From the NCBI RefSeq assembly GCF_029577735.1, contig NZ_JARQTO010000012.1:1-64000 (forward strand): a stretch of DNA of 64,000 nucleotides, read 5' to 3'. Below the pieces are notes generated by a model. That model was not told the DNA's origin. It saw only the letters and a list, made by a program, of their open reading frames with translations, and searched no databases. This DNA is from Exercitatus varius (GTDB lineage Bacteria; Pseudomonadota; Gammaproteobacteria; Enterobacterales; Pasteurellaceae). Position numbers and translations under genes: made by a program. Below are positions 1-8,796 of the stretch, piece after piece (position 1 is the first letter of the stretch; each line of letters opens with the position of its first letter).

Positions 1-67
1 TTTGAACGTTGGCTTTGCCAACGGTGGCGAAGCCATAAGTAATCGCACCGGCGATTACGCATAAAAA
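1..67 (+). repeat. Triple-hairpin dispersed repeat, copy A (cut by window edge)
   Basis: This is the right part of the 95-bp repeat described at 39353. Stem 2 (CGTTGGC/GCCAACG) and stem 3 (GTAATCGC/GCGATTAC) are intact. Stem 1 and the uptake signal lie to the left of the window. It is followed by about 140 bp of AT-rich sequence with no recognisable gene before the tRNA cluster. Confidence 0.85.
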
Positions 68-209
68 ACGTGATATTTTTTCAACCCTGAAAATGACCTA
101 CAAACAACACGTTCAATTATAAGGCATAATTTTGCTATGCAGGCTAAAAATTTGCAAACAAGCGGAATAAAAATGAATTGAGAAAGGAAGTTCAGATGAA
201 AAATTAAGA

Positions 210-286
210 TGGCGCACCCGAAAGGATTCGAACCTTTGACCGCTCGGTTCGTAGCCGAGTACTCTATCCAGCTGAGCTACGGGTGC
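210..286 (-). tRNA. tRNA-Arg (anticodon ACG), copy 2 of the cluster
   Basis: The minus strand folds as a full 77-nt tRNA with encoded CCA: acceptor stem GCACCCG/CGGGTGC, anticodon loop CTACGAA giving ACG, and T loop TTCGAAT. The T stem is AAAGG/CCTTT, whereas the neighbouring copy has AGAGG/CCTCT, a compensated base-pair change. It is the third tRNA of a Ser-Arg-Arg run, the same order as the E. coli serV-argV-argY locus. Confidence 0.97.
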
Positions 287-347
287 GTATGGATTTTAAT
301 TCGTTATTTTAAATTCTCGACCATTTAACTTATAGAGTAAAGCTAAA

Positions 348-424
348 TGGCGCACCCGAGAGGATTCGAACCTCTGACCGCTCGGTTCGTAGCCGAGTAC
401 TCTATCCAGCTGAGCTACGGGTGC
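348..424 (-). tRNA. tRNA-Arg (anticodon ACG), copy 1 of the cluster
   Basis: This is a 77-nt cloverleaf on the minus strand with encoded CCA, acceptor stem GCACCCG/CGGGTGC and anticodon ACG. It lies 61 bp upstream of the second copy and 42 bp downstream of tRNA-Ser, so all three are probably cut from one transcript. Confidence 0.97.
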
Positions 425-466
425 AGAATCAAATTAATCAAATTAAATCGTAACAGACAAACAAAA

Positions 467-560
467 TGGCGGTGAAAGAGGGATTCGAACCCTCGATGGA
501 GTTTTTGACCCCATACTCCCTTAGCAGGGGAGCGCCTTCAGCCAGCTCGGCCATCTCACC
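467..560 (-). tRNA. tRNA-Ser (anticodon GCU)
   Basis: This is a 94-nt class II tRNA on the minus strand with encoded CCA. The acceptor stem is GGTGAGA/TTTCACC, the anticodon stem-loop reads CTCCC-CTGCTAA-GGGAG, and there is the long variable arm typical of tRNA-Ser. It is the first tRNA in the direction of transcription. Confidence 0.97.
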
Positions 561-646
561 GCAATCGGTTTGTGGGCCGTATGATACGGATTTCTGAGAT
601 GAAGTCAAACGCTTTTTACAAAAAAATACCCGTTTGACTAAATCCT

Positions 647-2674
647 CTACAATTTCGCTTTGGATTGCGCCAGGATAGCGCGCAGATTGGCAATATTGGC
701 GGATGCCTTTTGCTGCTTTTGCTGTTCCGTCATCGGCGGTTTATCCCTTTCCCACAATACGTCGTCCTGCGGCAACTCCAGCAAGAAACGGCTAGGTTCG
801 GGTTTAATCAGTTCGCCGTATTGACGACGTTCTTTGCATAAAGTAAAACGCAACGTCCGTTGCGCGCGGGTAATGCCTACATATGCCAAACGACGTTCTT
901 CCTCGATATTATCTTCATCAATGCTGGTTTGGTGCGGCAGCAATCCTTCCTCCATGCCGACTAAAAACACGTGGGGAAATTCCAAACCTTTAGACGCATG
1001 CAAAGTCATCAACTGGACCTGATCGCTTTCGTCTTCATCTTCAGCGCGTTCCAGCATATCGCGTAAGGTCAGACGCGTTACCACCTGATCCAGCGTCATC
1101 GGCTCATTATTATCGTCGCCTTGCAGCATGCCGCTCACCCATTCGAACAGCGTGGCGACGTTTTTACTTTGCATTTCCGCCGCTTTCGGGCTAACGGCAT
1201 TTTCATACAAATATTCTTCGTAATGAATTTGCGTCAGCATGCGTTTTACCGCCCGTTCGGGTTCGGAACGCAGTAATTCGTCATTCAATTCCACCATCCA
1301 GCGGGCAAAATTCTGCAACGCATTATAAGCCTTCGGCGTCACACGATGAATTAAATCAAAGTCAAAAACGGCTTCAAACAGGCTGATATGCTTCTCATGC
1401 GCCAACATACCCAGTTTTTCCAGTGTCGCCGTGCCGATTTCCCGTTTCGGCGTATTGATAATGCGAAGCAGCGCCGCATCGTCGTCCTGATTCACCAATA
1501 CGCGCAAATACGCCATCATATCTTTAATTTCCGTACGGCTGAAAAAAGACGTTCCGCCGGAAATTCTATAAGGAATGCGGTTTTGTATCAGTACTTTTTC
1601 CAGCAAACGGGATTGATGGTTACCGCGATACAAAACGGCATAATCCTTATATTTGGTTTTATGAGAAAAACGGTGGGCAATCAGTTCCGCCGCCACGCGT
1701 TCCGCTTCGTGCTCTTCATTGTTCGCTTCAATAACCTGCAGCGGCTCGCCTTCACCCAGATTCGAGAACAATTTCTTCTCGAACACATGAACGTTATTAT
1801 CAATCAGAATGTTGGCGCAATGCAAAATCCGTTGCGTAGAGCGATAATTCTGTTCTAATTTGATCACCTTCAAATCGGGGAAATCATCGCGCAGACGCAC
1901 CATATTCTGCGGTCGCGCTCCGCGCCAGGAATAAATGGACTGATCGTCATCCCCTACCACGGTAAAATGTGCCCGCTTACCCACCAGCAGTTTGATCAAT
2001 TCGTACTGGCTGGTGTTTGTGTCCTGATATTCGTCCACCAGCAAATATTTAATTTTCGTTTGCCATTTCGACCGCACTTCTTCGTTTTGTTTAAACAATA
2101 ACGTAGGCAACATGATTAAATCGTCAAAATCCAAAGCGTTATAAGCGCGAATCTGATTGGCATAACGGGCATAACAACGGGCAAAAACCTGCTGTTTTTG
2201 ATCTTTCGCCAACGCCTGCGCCTGTTCCGGCAGAATCAAATCGTTTTTCCAATTGGAAATTTGCATCGTCAGTTCGCGCAGCAAATCTTTGTCTTCCTGC
2301 AAATAATCGGCGGTCAGCTCTTTTAACAACGCCGTTTGATCCTGTTCGTCAAGTAGCGTCATATTGGCTTTAAAGCCCAAATGTTTATACTCGCGTTTAA
2401 TGATATCGAAACCTAAGGTGTGAAACGTAGAAACGATCAAACCTTTGGTTTGCGCTTTACCGATGGAATGTGCGACCCGTTCTTTCATTTCCCGCGCCGC
2501 TTTATTGGTGAACGTCACGGCGGCGATTTGGCGCGGCAAATAACCGCACTTGCCGATAAGATAAGAGATTTTATTAATAATCACGCGGGTTTTGCCGGAA
2601 CCCGCGCCCGCCAGCACTAAACAAGGTCCGGAAGTGAATTCAACGGCGGTTTGTTGTTGAGGATTTAATTTCAT
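647..2674 (-). CDS. rep: ATP-dependent DNA helicase Rep
   Basis: A 675-aa UvrD/Rep-type superfamily 1A 3'-5' helicase that helps restart replication forks and clears proteins from DNA. The start is set at the ATG giving MKLNPQQQTAVEF, which matches the N-terminus of E. coli Rep; the reading frame stays open about 33 codons upstream but that stretch covers the end of the preceding gene. Visible motifs are Walker A GAGSGKT (residues 23-29), the DEXX-type box VDEYQD, QNYRS (motif IV), LHASKGLEF (motif V) and YVGITRA (motif VI). The start ATG overlaps the TGA of the upstream lipoprotein gene (ATGA), suggesting translational coupling in a slyX-lipoprotein-rep unit. UvrD is the alternative, but the N-terminus favours Rep. 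Confidence 0.95.
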   Translation of the reverse strand: MKLNPQQQTAVEFTSGPCLVLAGAGSGKTRVIINKISYLIGKCGYLPRQIAAVTFTNKAAREMKERVAHSIGKAQTKGLIVSTFHTLGFDIIKREYKHLGFKANMTLLDEQDQTALLKELTADYLQEDKDLLRELTMQISNWKNDLILPEQAQALAKDQKQQVFARCYARYANQIRAYNALDFDDLIMLPTLLFKQNEEVRSKWQTKIKYLLVDEYQDTNTSQYELIKLLVGKRAHFTVVGDDDQSIYSWRGARPQNMVRLRDDFPDLKVIKLEQNYRSTQRILHCANILIDNNVHVFEKKLFSNLGEGEPLQVIEANNEEHEAERVAAELIAHRFSHKTKYKDYAVLYRGNHQSRLLEKVLIQNRIPYRISGGTSFFSRTEIKDMMAYLRVLVNQDDDAALLRIINTPKREIGTATLEKLGMLAHEKHISLFEAVFDFDLIHRVTPKAYNALQNFARWMVELNDELLRSEPERAVKRMLTQIHYEEYLYENAVSPKAAEMQSKNVATLFEWVSGMLQGDDNNEPMTLDQVVTRLTLRDMLERAEDEDESDQVQLMTLHASKGLEFPHVFLVGMEEGLLPHQTSIDEDNIEEERRLAYVGITRAQRTLRFTLCKERRQYGELIKPEPSRFLLELPQDDVLWERDKPPMTEQQKQQKASANIANLRAILAQSKAKL

Positions 2675-2889
2675 TCTTGTTGCGACCAAACGTAAGGTAA
2701 CAAAGCGGTATCCAGTAAAAACGACAAAGGCAAATCCAAAATCGGCAAGCCCCATTTCTGCGCCTGCCGCCAATCGTACCGCGTGCCGTCATAAGCTTCG
2801 TATTTATCGGCAGGATTCATCAACTGTACGATTGTGCCACACCCGTTCAGCATGAAAAGTGCGGTAAAAAAAAGCAACGTTTTTTTCAT
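2671..2889 (-). CDS. YceK/YidQ-family (DUF1375) small lipoprotein
   Basis: A 72-aa predicted lipoprotein. The start MKKTLLFFTALFMLNGC gives a short basic N-terminus, a hydrophobic core and a lipobox (LNGC, Cys at residue 17). The C-terminal half has the segment PILDLPLSFLLDTALLPY, which resembles the conserved ILDLPFS...DTLLLP stretch of E. coli YceK. Function is unknown for the family. It starts one base after the slyX stop and its stop overlaps the rep start, so it sits tightly in the slyX-rep run. Confidence 0.75.
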   Translation of the reverse strand: MKKTLLFFTALFMLNGCGTIVQLMNPADKYEAYDGTRYDWRQAQKWGLPILDLPLSFLLDTALLPYVWSQQE

Positions 2890-2890
2890 A

Positions 2891-3103
2891 TCAATAATGA
2901 GGCGGCGGGGTTTCTTCCGCCTGACTGGCAATATTCGAAGGCTGCATATCGTTCAGCTTCGTCGCCACATGGCGCAATTGCACCTGCATGCGATCAATCA
3001 CAAATTGTTGTTGAACTAATGCGTGGTTTAGTTCCTCTAATAAATTGTCTTGAAATGTAATTTTCATTTCCAGTTCGGCGATTCGTTCTTCAAGATTTTG
3101 CAT
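2891..3103 (-). CDS. slyX: SlyX family protein
   Basis: A 70-aa protein predicted to be mostly coiled coil: heptad-like leucine and isoleucine spacing in residues 1-50 (NLEERIAELEMKITFQDNLL), followed by a polar tail ending in the PPPHY signature seen at the end of SlyX proteins. Its biochemical function is unknown. It is divergent from fkpA, as in H. influenzae and enterobacteria where slyX lies beside an FKBP gene. Confidence 0.9.
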   Translation of the reverse strand: MQNLEERIAELEMKITFQDNLLEELNHALVQQQFVIDRMQVQLRHVATKLNDMQPSNIASQAEETPPPHY

Positions 3104-3197
3104 AATATTTTAAATAAAAGGTTGTGCATTGAGGGATAAAGCTTTACTCTAATTCAGTATTCTACCCTAATACAGAGGAAAACACAGAGGAAAAACA

Positions 3198-3986
3198 ATG
3201 GCAAAAATTCAAAAACTCTCAGCGGTTGCATTATTAGTCGGCGCCGTTTTTATGACGACGGCCTGTAACGAAAAAGACAAAACTGCCGCGCCTGCTGCGG
3301 AAACCCAAGCCGCATCGACGGCAAATGCGGATTTGGTAAAAGATCCTTCTTACGCCGTGGGCGTGTTACTGGGTTCGGATCTGAAAGGTCTGGTAGATTC
3401 CCAAAAAGAAGTGATGAATTACGATCAGGATAAACTCGTTTCAGGCGTGAAAGATGCTCTTGCGGGGAAAGTGGATTTAACTAAAAACCAGGAATTGCAA
3501 AAAACTCTCACCGATTTAAACGAAAAACTCAGCAAAGCAACGGAAGCAAAAGCCAAAGAAGATGCGGCGAAAGCGGCCGAAGCCGCCAAACAGGCGCAAG
3601 CTGACGGCGAAAAATTCGCGGCCGAATTCAAAAAACAGGAAGGCGTGAAAGAAACCCCATCCGGTCTTTTATACCGCATTCAAACGCCGGGTGAAGGCGA
3701 AACTATCAAACCGGAAGACAGCGTAAAAGTTCACTATACCGGTAAATTACCGAACGGCACCGTATTCGACAGTTCGGTAGAACGCGGCCAACCGGCCGAA
3801 TTTGCGTTAAACCAAGTTATTCCGGGTTGGACTGAAGGTCTTCAGTTAGTGAAAAAAGGCGGCAAAATCGAATTGGTCATTCCGCCGAAACTGGCTTATG
3901 GCGATCAGGATTTAGGCACCATCCCGGCAAATTCAACCTTACATTTTGATGTTGAAGTGCTTGACGTCACGCCGGCTAAAAAATAA
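3198..3986 (+). CDS. fkpA: FKBP-type peptidyl-prolyl cis-trans isomerase, FkpA-like
   Basis: A 262-aa envelope foldase. The N-terminus has a signal peptide ending in VFMTTAC, so it may be a lipoprotein (Cys at residue 23) rather than a soluble periplasmic protein like E. coli FkpA. Residues about 45-145 form the helical, Lys/Ala-rich dimerisation domain. Residues about 155-260 form the FKBP domain, with VKVHYTGKLPNGTVFDSS, AFALNQVIPGWTEGLQL-like and PPKLAYGDQDLG blocks that line the active site. The ATG follows a GAGG ribosome site. A hairpin terminator follows directly. Confidence 0.93.
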   Translation: MAKIQKLSAVALLVGAVFMTTACNEKDKTAAPAAETQAASTANADLVKDPSYAVGVLLGSDLKGLVDSQKEVMNYDQDKLVSGVKDALAGKVDLTKNQELQKTLTDLNEKLSKATEAKAKEDAAKAAEAAKQAQADGEKFAAEFKKQEGVKETPSGLLYRIQTPGEGETIKPEDSVKVHYTGKLPNGTVFDSSVERGQPAEFALNQVIPGWTEGLQLVKKGGKIELVIPPKLAYGDQDLGTIPANSTLHFDVEVLDVTPAKK

Positions 3987-4002
3987 AAAAACATAACAAA
4001 AA

Positions 4003-4030
4003 ATGACCGCACTTTTACGGCGGTCATTTT
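4003..4030. terminator. Bidirectional terminator containing an uptake signal
   Basis: ATGACCGC and GCGGTCAT form a hairpin around an ACTTTTAC loop, with A-runs to the left and T-runs to the right. The left arm carries the uptake signal core ACCGCACTT. It separates fkpA (plus) from the convergent acetyltransferase gene (minus). Confidence 0.8.
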
Positions 4031-4039
4031 ATTTTGCAC

Positions 4040-4474
4040 TTATAAAACCAATTCAAACACCGATTTCCGGGGATTCAATTTAAATCCTTCCATTTCCAGA
4101 ATATTACGCTGTTGCTGATCCTGTTCCACCGTCAGAATATTCGACTGGGTAAAACTGACAAACTCTTTTGCCTTTTCAATCAATGCCTTATAAATATCGT
4201 TTTTATGTTTGCCGTCTTTCACGAAAATATCCGTCAACTGCCAGTAACGCTGTAATTGCAGCGAAGACAAACGCGGATAAAGCTGAATAAACCCAACGGC
4301 TTTTTCATGTTCGTTAACGGCGATAAAAAAAATGCTTTCACTGAAACGGATACGATTATTCAGAAAAGTTAAGGTACGATCGGGATTTTCCGACATGCCG
4401 TGAGCTAACCGGTATTCTTCAAATAACGGCAGAAGCAGCGCCAGATTCCATTGTTCGGCTTTGAAAATACGCAT
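4040..4474 (-). CDS. GNAT-family N-acetyltransferase
   Basis: A 144-aa protein with the general layout of a GCN5-related acetyltransferase: an N-terminal helix pair (LALLLPLFEEYRLAHG), a central strand FIAVNEHEKAVGFIQLYP, then the acetyl-CoA region LTDIFVKDGKHKNDIYKALIEKAKEF, where the usual R/Q-x-x-G-x-G/A loop is degraded. The substrate cannot be told. It is convergent with fkpA and divergent from tpiA, with 180 bp to the tpiA start. Confidence 0.75.
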   Translation of the reverse strand: MRIFKAEQWNLALLLPLFEEYRLAHGMSENPDRTLTFLNNRIRFSESIFFIAVNEHEKAVGFIQLYPRLSSLQLQRYWQLTDIFVKDGKHKNDIYKALIEKAKEFVSFTQSNILTVEQDQQQRNILEMEGFKLNPRKSVFELVL

Positions 4475-4654
4475 AACGGGTTCACTTAGTACAAAAATTG
4501 ATTAAAAAAATATCAAAAATATGCGCCGAATTCTACCCGCTAAAGCAAAAATAATCACCAATTAGATCAAAAAATTGTAAAAAAAGCCGAAATGCCTAAT
4601 AAAAATTTGGTATATTAAACGCGTTTATTTTTATTAACACGGAGATTAAAAAAT

Positions 4655-5425
4655 ATGGCATCTCGTAAACCATTAGTTATGGGTAACTGGAAATTAAACG
4701 GCAGCAAAGCGTTTACCAAAGAATTAATTGAAGGCTTAAAAACCGAATTGGCCGGCGTGGAAGGCTGCGACGTAGCCATCGCACCGCCGGTGATGTATTT
4801 GGCGGAAGCGGAAGCCGCGCTTGTCGGCAGCAAAATCGCCTTAGGTTCGCAAAACGTGGACGTAAACGTAAAAGGCGCATTTACCGGCGACATTTCCACT
4901 GAAATGTTAAAAGATTTCGGCGCGAAATACATCATCATCGGCCACTCCGAACGCCGTACTTATCACAAAGAAAGCGACGAATTCATCGCAAAAAAATTCG
5001 GTGCGTTGAAAGAAGCGGGTTTAGTTCCGGTTTTATGTATCGGTGAAACCGAAGCGGAAAACGAAGCGGGTAAAACGGAAGAAGTGGTTTCCCGCCAGAT
5101 CGACGCCGTCATCAACGCCTTGGGCGTGGAAGCGTTTAACGGCGCGGTGATCGCTTACGAACCGATTTGGGCAATCGGCACCGGCAAATCCGCGACACCA
5201 GCGCAGGCACAGGCGGTGCACGCATTCATTCGCGCTCATATTGCGGCGAAATCTCAAGCGGTGGCGGATCAAGTAATCATCCAATACGGCGGTTCCGTAA
5301 ACGATTCGAACGCCGCCGAGTTATTCACTCAACCGGATATCGACGGCGCATTGGTGGGCGGCGCGTCATTAAAAGCGCCGGCATTTGCAGTAATCGTGAA
5401 AGCGGCGGCAGCGGCAAAAGCTTAA
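4655..5425 (+). CDS. tpiA: Triose-phosphate isomerase
   Basis: A 256-aa glycolytic enzyme that interconverts dihydroxyacetone phosphate and glyceraldehyde 3-phosphate. The phosphate-binding and catalytic residues are visible: NWKLNG (Asn and Lys), the electrophilic His in IIGHSERR, the catalytic Glu in AYEPIWAIGTGK and the phosphate loop GGSV...GALVGGASL. Length is as expected. The ATG follows a GGAG ribosome site, and the gene is transcribed alone, ending in an uptake-signal terminator. Confidence 0.98.
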   Translation: MASRKPLVMGNWKLNGSKAFTKELIEGLKTELAGVEGCDVAIAPPVMYLAEAEAALVGSKIALGSQNVDVNVKGAFTGDISTEMLKDFGAKYIIIGHSERRTYHKESDEFIAKKFGALKEAGLVPVLCIGETEAENEAGKTEEVVSRQIDAVINALGVEAFNGAVIAYEPIWAIGTGKSATPAQAQAVHAFIRAHIAAKSQAVADQVIIQYGGSVNDSNAAELFTQPDIDGALVGGASLKAPAFAVIVKAAAAAKA

Positions 5426-5445
5426 TGCCGGCTTAAAATCCTCTC

Positions 5446-5477
5446 AAAGTGCGGTGAAATTTGACCGCACTTTTTTT
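5446..5477 (+). terminator. Terminator built from two inverted uptake signals
   Basis: AAAGTGCGGT and ACCGCACTTT form a 10-bp stem around an 8-base loop and are followed by a T-run. It lies 20 bp after the tpiA stop. Confidence 0.88.
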
Positions 5478-5518
5478 ATCTTTATACTATCGGTAAGTTT
5501 TCCCGATTTCAGATAATC

Positions 5519-6787
5519 ATGCGCCATTTTTACACATTCTTAATGTATCTGCTGCAGCCTTTTGTGCTGTTATTTATGCTGATTCGCAGCCTGAAAGCGC
5601 CTCAATACCGCCGGCGTTTCGGCGAACGTTACGGTTTTTACCGCAACCTTACCGCGCCGCAAGCACAAGGCGTGCTGATACATGCGGCATCGGTGGGCGA
5701 AGTGATCGCCGCGACGCCGTTAATCCGTCGCATTCAAACGGATTATCCCGAACTCGCCGTCACCGTTACCACCATGACGCCGACGGGTTCCGAGCGCGTC
5801 AAAGCCGCATTCGGCAACAGCGTCACCCACGTTTATTTGCCTTACGACTTACCTGATACCGTTGCCCGCTTCATCCGCTTCATTCGACCAAAACTTTGCA
5901 TCGTCATTGAAACCGAATTATGGCCGAATCTGATCCACGGACTGCACCTTCATCAAATTCCGTTCATTATCGCCAACGCACGGCTTTCCGCCCGTTCCGC
6001 CCGCCGTTATGTCAAATTTAAAGGCGCGCTGCGGGAAATGTTAAGCGAAATCGAACTCATCGCCCCGCAGGATGAATTCAGCGAAAAACGCTATCGGGAA
6101 ATCGGCTATCGGGGCAGAATCAGCCTAACCGGTAATATTAAATATGATTTGCACATCGGCGATGAATTACTCAATAAAATCAAGGAATTGAAAGCCAAAA
6201 TCGGCAAGCGTCCGGTTTGGATTGCCGCCAGCACCCATCAAGGCGAAGAAGAAATCATCTTAAAATCGTACCGCACTTTGTTGCAAAAATACCCGAATTT
6301 ATTGCTCGTTCTGGTGCCGCGCCATCCCGAACAGTTTAACGCGGTGGCGGAAATGATCGAAAAAGCCGGCTTTACTTACGCCCGCCGTTCCACAAACGGA
6401 ACGCCTAACGCCGATACCCGGATTTTTCTGGGCGATACCATGGGTGAGCTGATGTTGCTATATGGCACGGCCGATTTGGCGTTTGTGGGCGGCAGCCTGA
6501 TAAAACGGGGCGGGCATAATCCGTTGGAGCCGCTGGCGTTTAAATGTCCGGTCATCAGCGGCAAATATACCTTTAATTTTCCTGAAGTTTTTGCCAAATT
6601 AAAGCAAGTAGGCGGCGTTATTGAAATCGAGGAAAACGATGCCGTACTTTCGCAAGCGGTAACCGATCTATTAGATAATAAAACACTGCGCGAACGGCTC
6701 GCTAATGCGGGTTACACCGTGTTAACGGAAAACCGTGGCGCGTTACAACGGTTATTGGATTTATTGAAACCCTATTTAGAGAAATAA
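5519..6787 (+). CDS. waaA: 3-deoxy-D-manno-octulosonic acid (Kdo) transferase
   Basis: A 422-aa GT30 glycosyltransferase that adds Kdo to lipid IVA, the first inner-core step of lipopolysaccharide assembly, at the cytoplasmic face of the inner membrane. There is an N-terminal hydrophobic anchor (FLMYLLQPFVLLFMLI). Family blocks seen are HAASVGEVIAATPLI with the presumed catalytic Glu, ETELWPN, and the C-terminal nucleotide-sugar site FVGGSLIKRGGHNPLEP. Whether it adds one Kdo (as in Haemophilus, followed by KdkA phosphorylation) or two cannot be read from sequence. coaD starts one base after its stop, so the two are co-transcribed. Confidence 0.95.
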   Translation: MRHFYTFLMYLLQPFVLLFMLIRSLKAPQYRRRFGERYGFYRNLTAPQAQGVLIHAASVGEVIAATPLIRRIQTDYPELAVTVTTMTPTGSERVKAAFGNSVTHVYLPYDLPDTVARFIRFIRPKLCIVIETELWPNLIHGLHLHQIPFIIANARLSARSARRYVKFKGALREMLSEIELIAPQDEFSEKRYREIGYRGRISLTGNIKYDLHIGDELLNKIKELKAKIGKRPVWIAASTHQGEEEIILKSYRTLLQKYPNLLLVLVPRHPEQFNAVAEMIEKAGFTYARRSTNGTPNADTRIFLGDTMGELMLLYGTADLAFVGGSLIKRGGHNPLEPLAFKCPVISGKYTFNFPEVFAKLKQVGGVIEIEENDAVLSQAVTDLLDNKTLRERLANAGYTVLTENRGALQRLLDLLKPYLEK

Positions 6788-6788
6788 T

Positions 6789-7274
6789 ATGAAAACTGTG
6801 ATTTACCCCGGCACATTTGACCCAATCACCAACGGGCATTTGGATATTATCGAACGCACGGCGGTGCTGTTTCCGCAAGTGATTGTGGCGGTGGCGGCCA
6901 GCCCGACCAAAAAACCGTTATTCGACCTGCAAGATCGCGTACGGTTAGCGGAAGAAAGCGTGGCGCATTTGCCGAATGTGCGCGTTATCGGTTTTTCCGG
7001 TTTGCTGGCGGATGCGGTGAAAGAACACGACATCACCGCCATTATTCGCGGCATGCGCACCACGATGGATTTTGAATACGAATTGCAATTAGCCCACTTA
7101 AACCGCGTACTTTCGCAGGGCGTGGAAAGCTTGTTCCTGCCGTCCACCGAGCAATGGTCTTACGTTTCGTCCACCATTGTACGGGAAATTTATCTACACA
7201 ACGGCAACGTGGATCAATTCGTCCCGCCGCCGGTATTAAACGCATTAAACCGGCGCAGAAAAGCCGATGCTTAA
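6789..7274 (+). CDS. coaD: Phosphopantetheine adenylyltransferase
   Basis: A 161-aa nucleotidyltransferase catalysing the fourth step of coenzyme A synthesis (4'-phosphopantetheine + ATP to dephospho-CoA). The signatures YPGTFDPITNGHLDI (the T/HxGH nucleotidyl-transfer motif), GMRTTMDFEYELQLAHLNR and STEQWSYVSSTIVREI are present. It follows waaA by one base, the same pairing as kdtA-coaD in E. coli. The last step enzyme, CoaE, is encoded at 62254. Confidence 0.97.
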   Translation: MKTVIYPGTFDPITNGHLDIIERTAVLFPQVIVAVAASPTKKPLFDLQDRVRLAEESVAHLPNVRVIGFSGLLADAVKEHDITAIIRGMRTTMDFEYELQLAHLNRVLSQGVESLFLPSTEQWSYVSSTIVREIYLHNGNVDQFVPPPVLNALNRRRKADA

Positions 7275-7287
7275 CTCACCGCGAACA

Positions 7288-7334
7288 AAAAGTGCGGGCA
7301 AAAATTCTTTCGTTTTTTTGACCGCACTTTACGT
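7288..7334. terminator. Bidirectional terminator of inverted uptake signals
   Basis: An AAAGTGCGG-type arm and an ACCGCACTTT arm flank about 24 bases containing a T-run. It lies between coaD (plus) and the convergent zinc-ribbon gene (minus). Confidence 0.7.
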
Positions 7335-7356
7335 GATTCCATTTCTCCCTTCGGTA

Positions 7357-7587
7357 TTAATTCCGCCACCAGGCGGCAAGCCCGATGACTGCGGCAAAAA
7401 TCAGCAGCCAAACCAACTGAACTCTGGCATTTTGCTTATTTAACTCCCGATTGTGCAAACGGCGCTGTTCCAGTTTTTGTTTGTAAATTTCAAGATCCGT
7501 TGCTTTGAAAGAAAAACCGCAATGAGGACAAATTTCCGCACTTTCGCTGATTTTTCGCCGACATTCGGGGCATTTTCGTAACGCCAT
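7357..7587 (-). CDS. Zinc-ribbon membrane protein of unknown function
   Basis: A 76-aa protein with an N-terminal zinc ribbon (CPEC at residues 6-9 and CPHC at about 20-23), a charged helical linker (residues 30-54) and one C-terminal transmembrane segment (VQLVWLLIFAAVIGLAAWW). This looks like a small tail-anchored membrane protein with a cytoplasmic metal knuckle. The gene lies 15 bp after the bcr-like gene and may be co-transcribed with rsuA-bcr. Confidence 0.7.
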   Translation of the reverse strand: MALRKCPECRRKISESAEICPHCGFSFKATDLEIYKQKLEQRRLHNRELNKQNARVQLVWLLIFAAVIGLAAWWRN

Positions 7588-7602
7588 ATTCGATTCCTTC
7601 CG

Positions 7603-8796
7603 TTATTTTCCGCTCGCATGGCGATAAGTTAAAAAGTAATAGCAGCTTATGGCGAGAATCGTGCAGGTTCCCATAGTCAGCAGCATCGGTTTGGCGGTAT
7701 CCATTTTCATCAACGCCACCAAAGAGCCCACCGTCGCGCCCAAACCGAATCGCGTACTGCCGGCAATGGAATTCGCCGTGCCCGCCATATGGGGAAATTT
7801 TTCCAGAATCGAGGCCATGGCATTAGACGAAATCAACGGATTCGGCCCCACAAACAGCGCCACGCCTAAGGCCATCGGCCAAAACCCTAAATCAAACCAC
7901 GCCACGCTAATCAAAAACAAACCGGCGCAACATTGAACGACCAAACCTATGCGCAGCATCCGCTCCGCCCCGACTTTCTGCACAAAGCGTCCGTTCGCCA
8001 TAGAGGAAATCGTCATCATGGCGATATTCAGCATAAAGAAATAACCGAATTGATCCACGGGAACGCCGTACAACCCGATATACACAATGGAACCGGCGGT
8101 AAGAAAAGCGAAAATGCCGCCGAAACCTAAGCCCGAGGAAAGCATATAACCCAGCACTTCTTTTTGCTGCCACAAGGTGACAAAATTACGCGCCACAATA
8201 TTCAATCGCAAAGGAATGCGGTTTTCTCGGCGATGGGTTTCCGGAATAACCAGCAGCACCAATAACGCACTCAGCAAACCCATCATACAAATCACATAAA
8301 AAATCATGTGCCAATGGAAAAATTTCACGATATAGCCGCCGATAATCGGGGCAAGCAACGGCGCAATCATGAAAATTAACGTAATAATCGACATCATTTT
8401 CGATAATTCGTTTTTGTCGAATAAATCTCGTAATAAAGCGCCGACCAACACCACCGGCGCAGAACCGAAAAAGCCCTGAGTAAAGCGAAGTGCGGTGAAA
8501 TTTTGAATAGAATTTACGCCGGTTAAAATGAACGCAACCACCGCCGCCACCAGCACGCCTAATAAAATAATCGGTTTGCGTCCGTAGCTGTCTCCTACCG
8601 GCCCCCAGAATAACTGCCCGGCCGCCATGCCGAAAGTGAAGAACGTTAGCGTGTGCTGAACCTGTTCCGCATTCACCTGAAGATCCCGCGCGATATTCAG
8701 AAACGACGGCAAATACATGTCGACGCCAAGCGGTGGCAACATGGACAAAATACCGAGCGTAATAATAAACACTAAGCTCACTTTTCGTTCGCTCAT
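7603..8796 (-). CDS. bcr: Bcr/CflA-family multidrug efflux transporter
   Basis: A 397-aa major facilitator superfamily antiporter with about 12 hydrophobic segments. The motif between TM2 and TM3 reads GPVGDSYGRKPIILLG, the classic MFS loop signature, and the TM1 region SMLPPLGVDMYLPSF is typical of Bcr/CflA drug-resistance proteins. It shares a 4-bp ATGA overlap with rsuA. The rsuA-bcr pairing is the same as in E. coli, which supports the Bcr assignment over other members. Substrates are not predictable. Confidence 0.9.
   Translation of the reverse strand: MSERKVSLVFIITLGILSMLPPLGVDMYLPSFLNIARDLQVNAEQVQHTLTFFTFGMAAGQLFWGPVGDSYGRKPIILLGVLVAAVVAFILTGVNSIQNFTALRFTQGFFGSAPVVLVGALLRDLFDKNELSKMMSIITLIFMIAPLLAPIIGGYIVKFFHWHMIFYVICMMGLLSALLVLLVIPETHRRENRIPLRLNIVARNFVTLWQQKEVLGYMLSSGLGFGGIFAFLTAGSIVYIGLYGVPVDQFGYFFMLNIAMMTISSMANGRFVQKVGAERMLRIGLVVQCCAGLFLISVAWFDLGFWPMALGVALFVGPNPLISSNAMASILEKFPHMAGTANSIAGSTRFGLGATVGSLVALMKMDTAKPMLLTMGTCTILAISCYYFLTYRHASGK

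Noticed and set aside
2675..2773. Rep with a 33-residue N-terminal extension
   Set aside because: The extension overlaps the coding end of the YceK-like lipoprotein gene, and the internal ATG gives the standard Rep N-terminus with an ATGA overlap.
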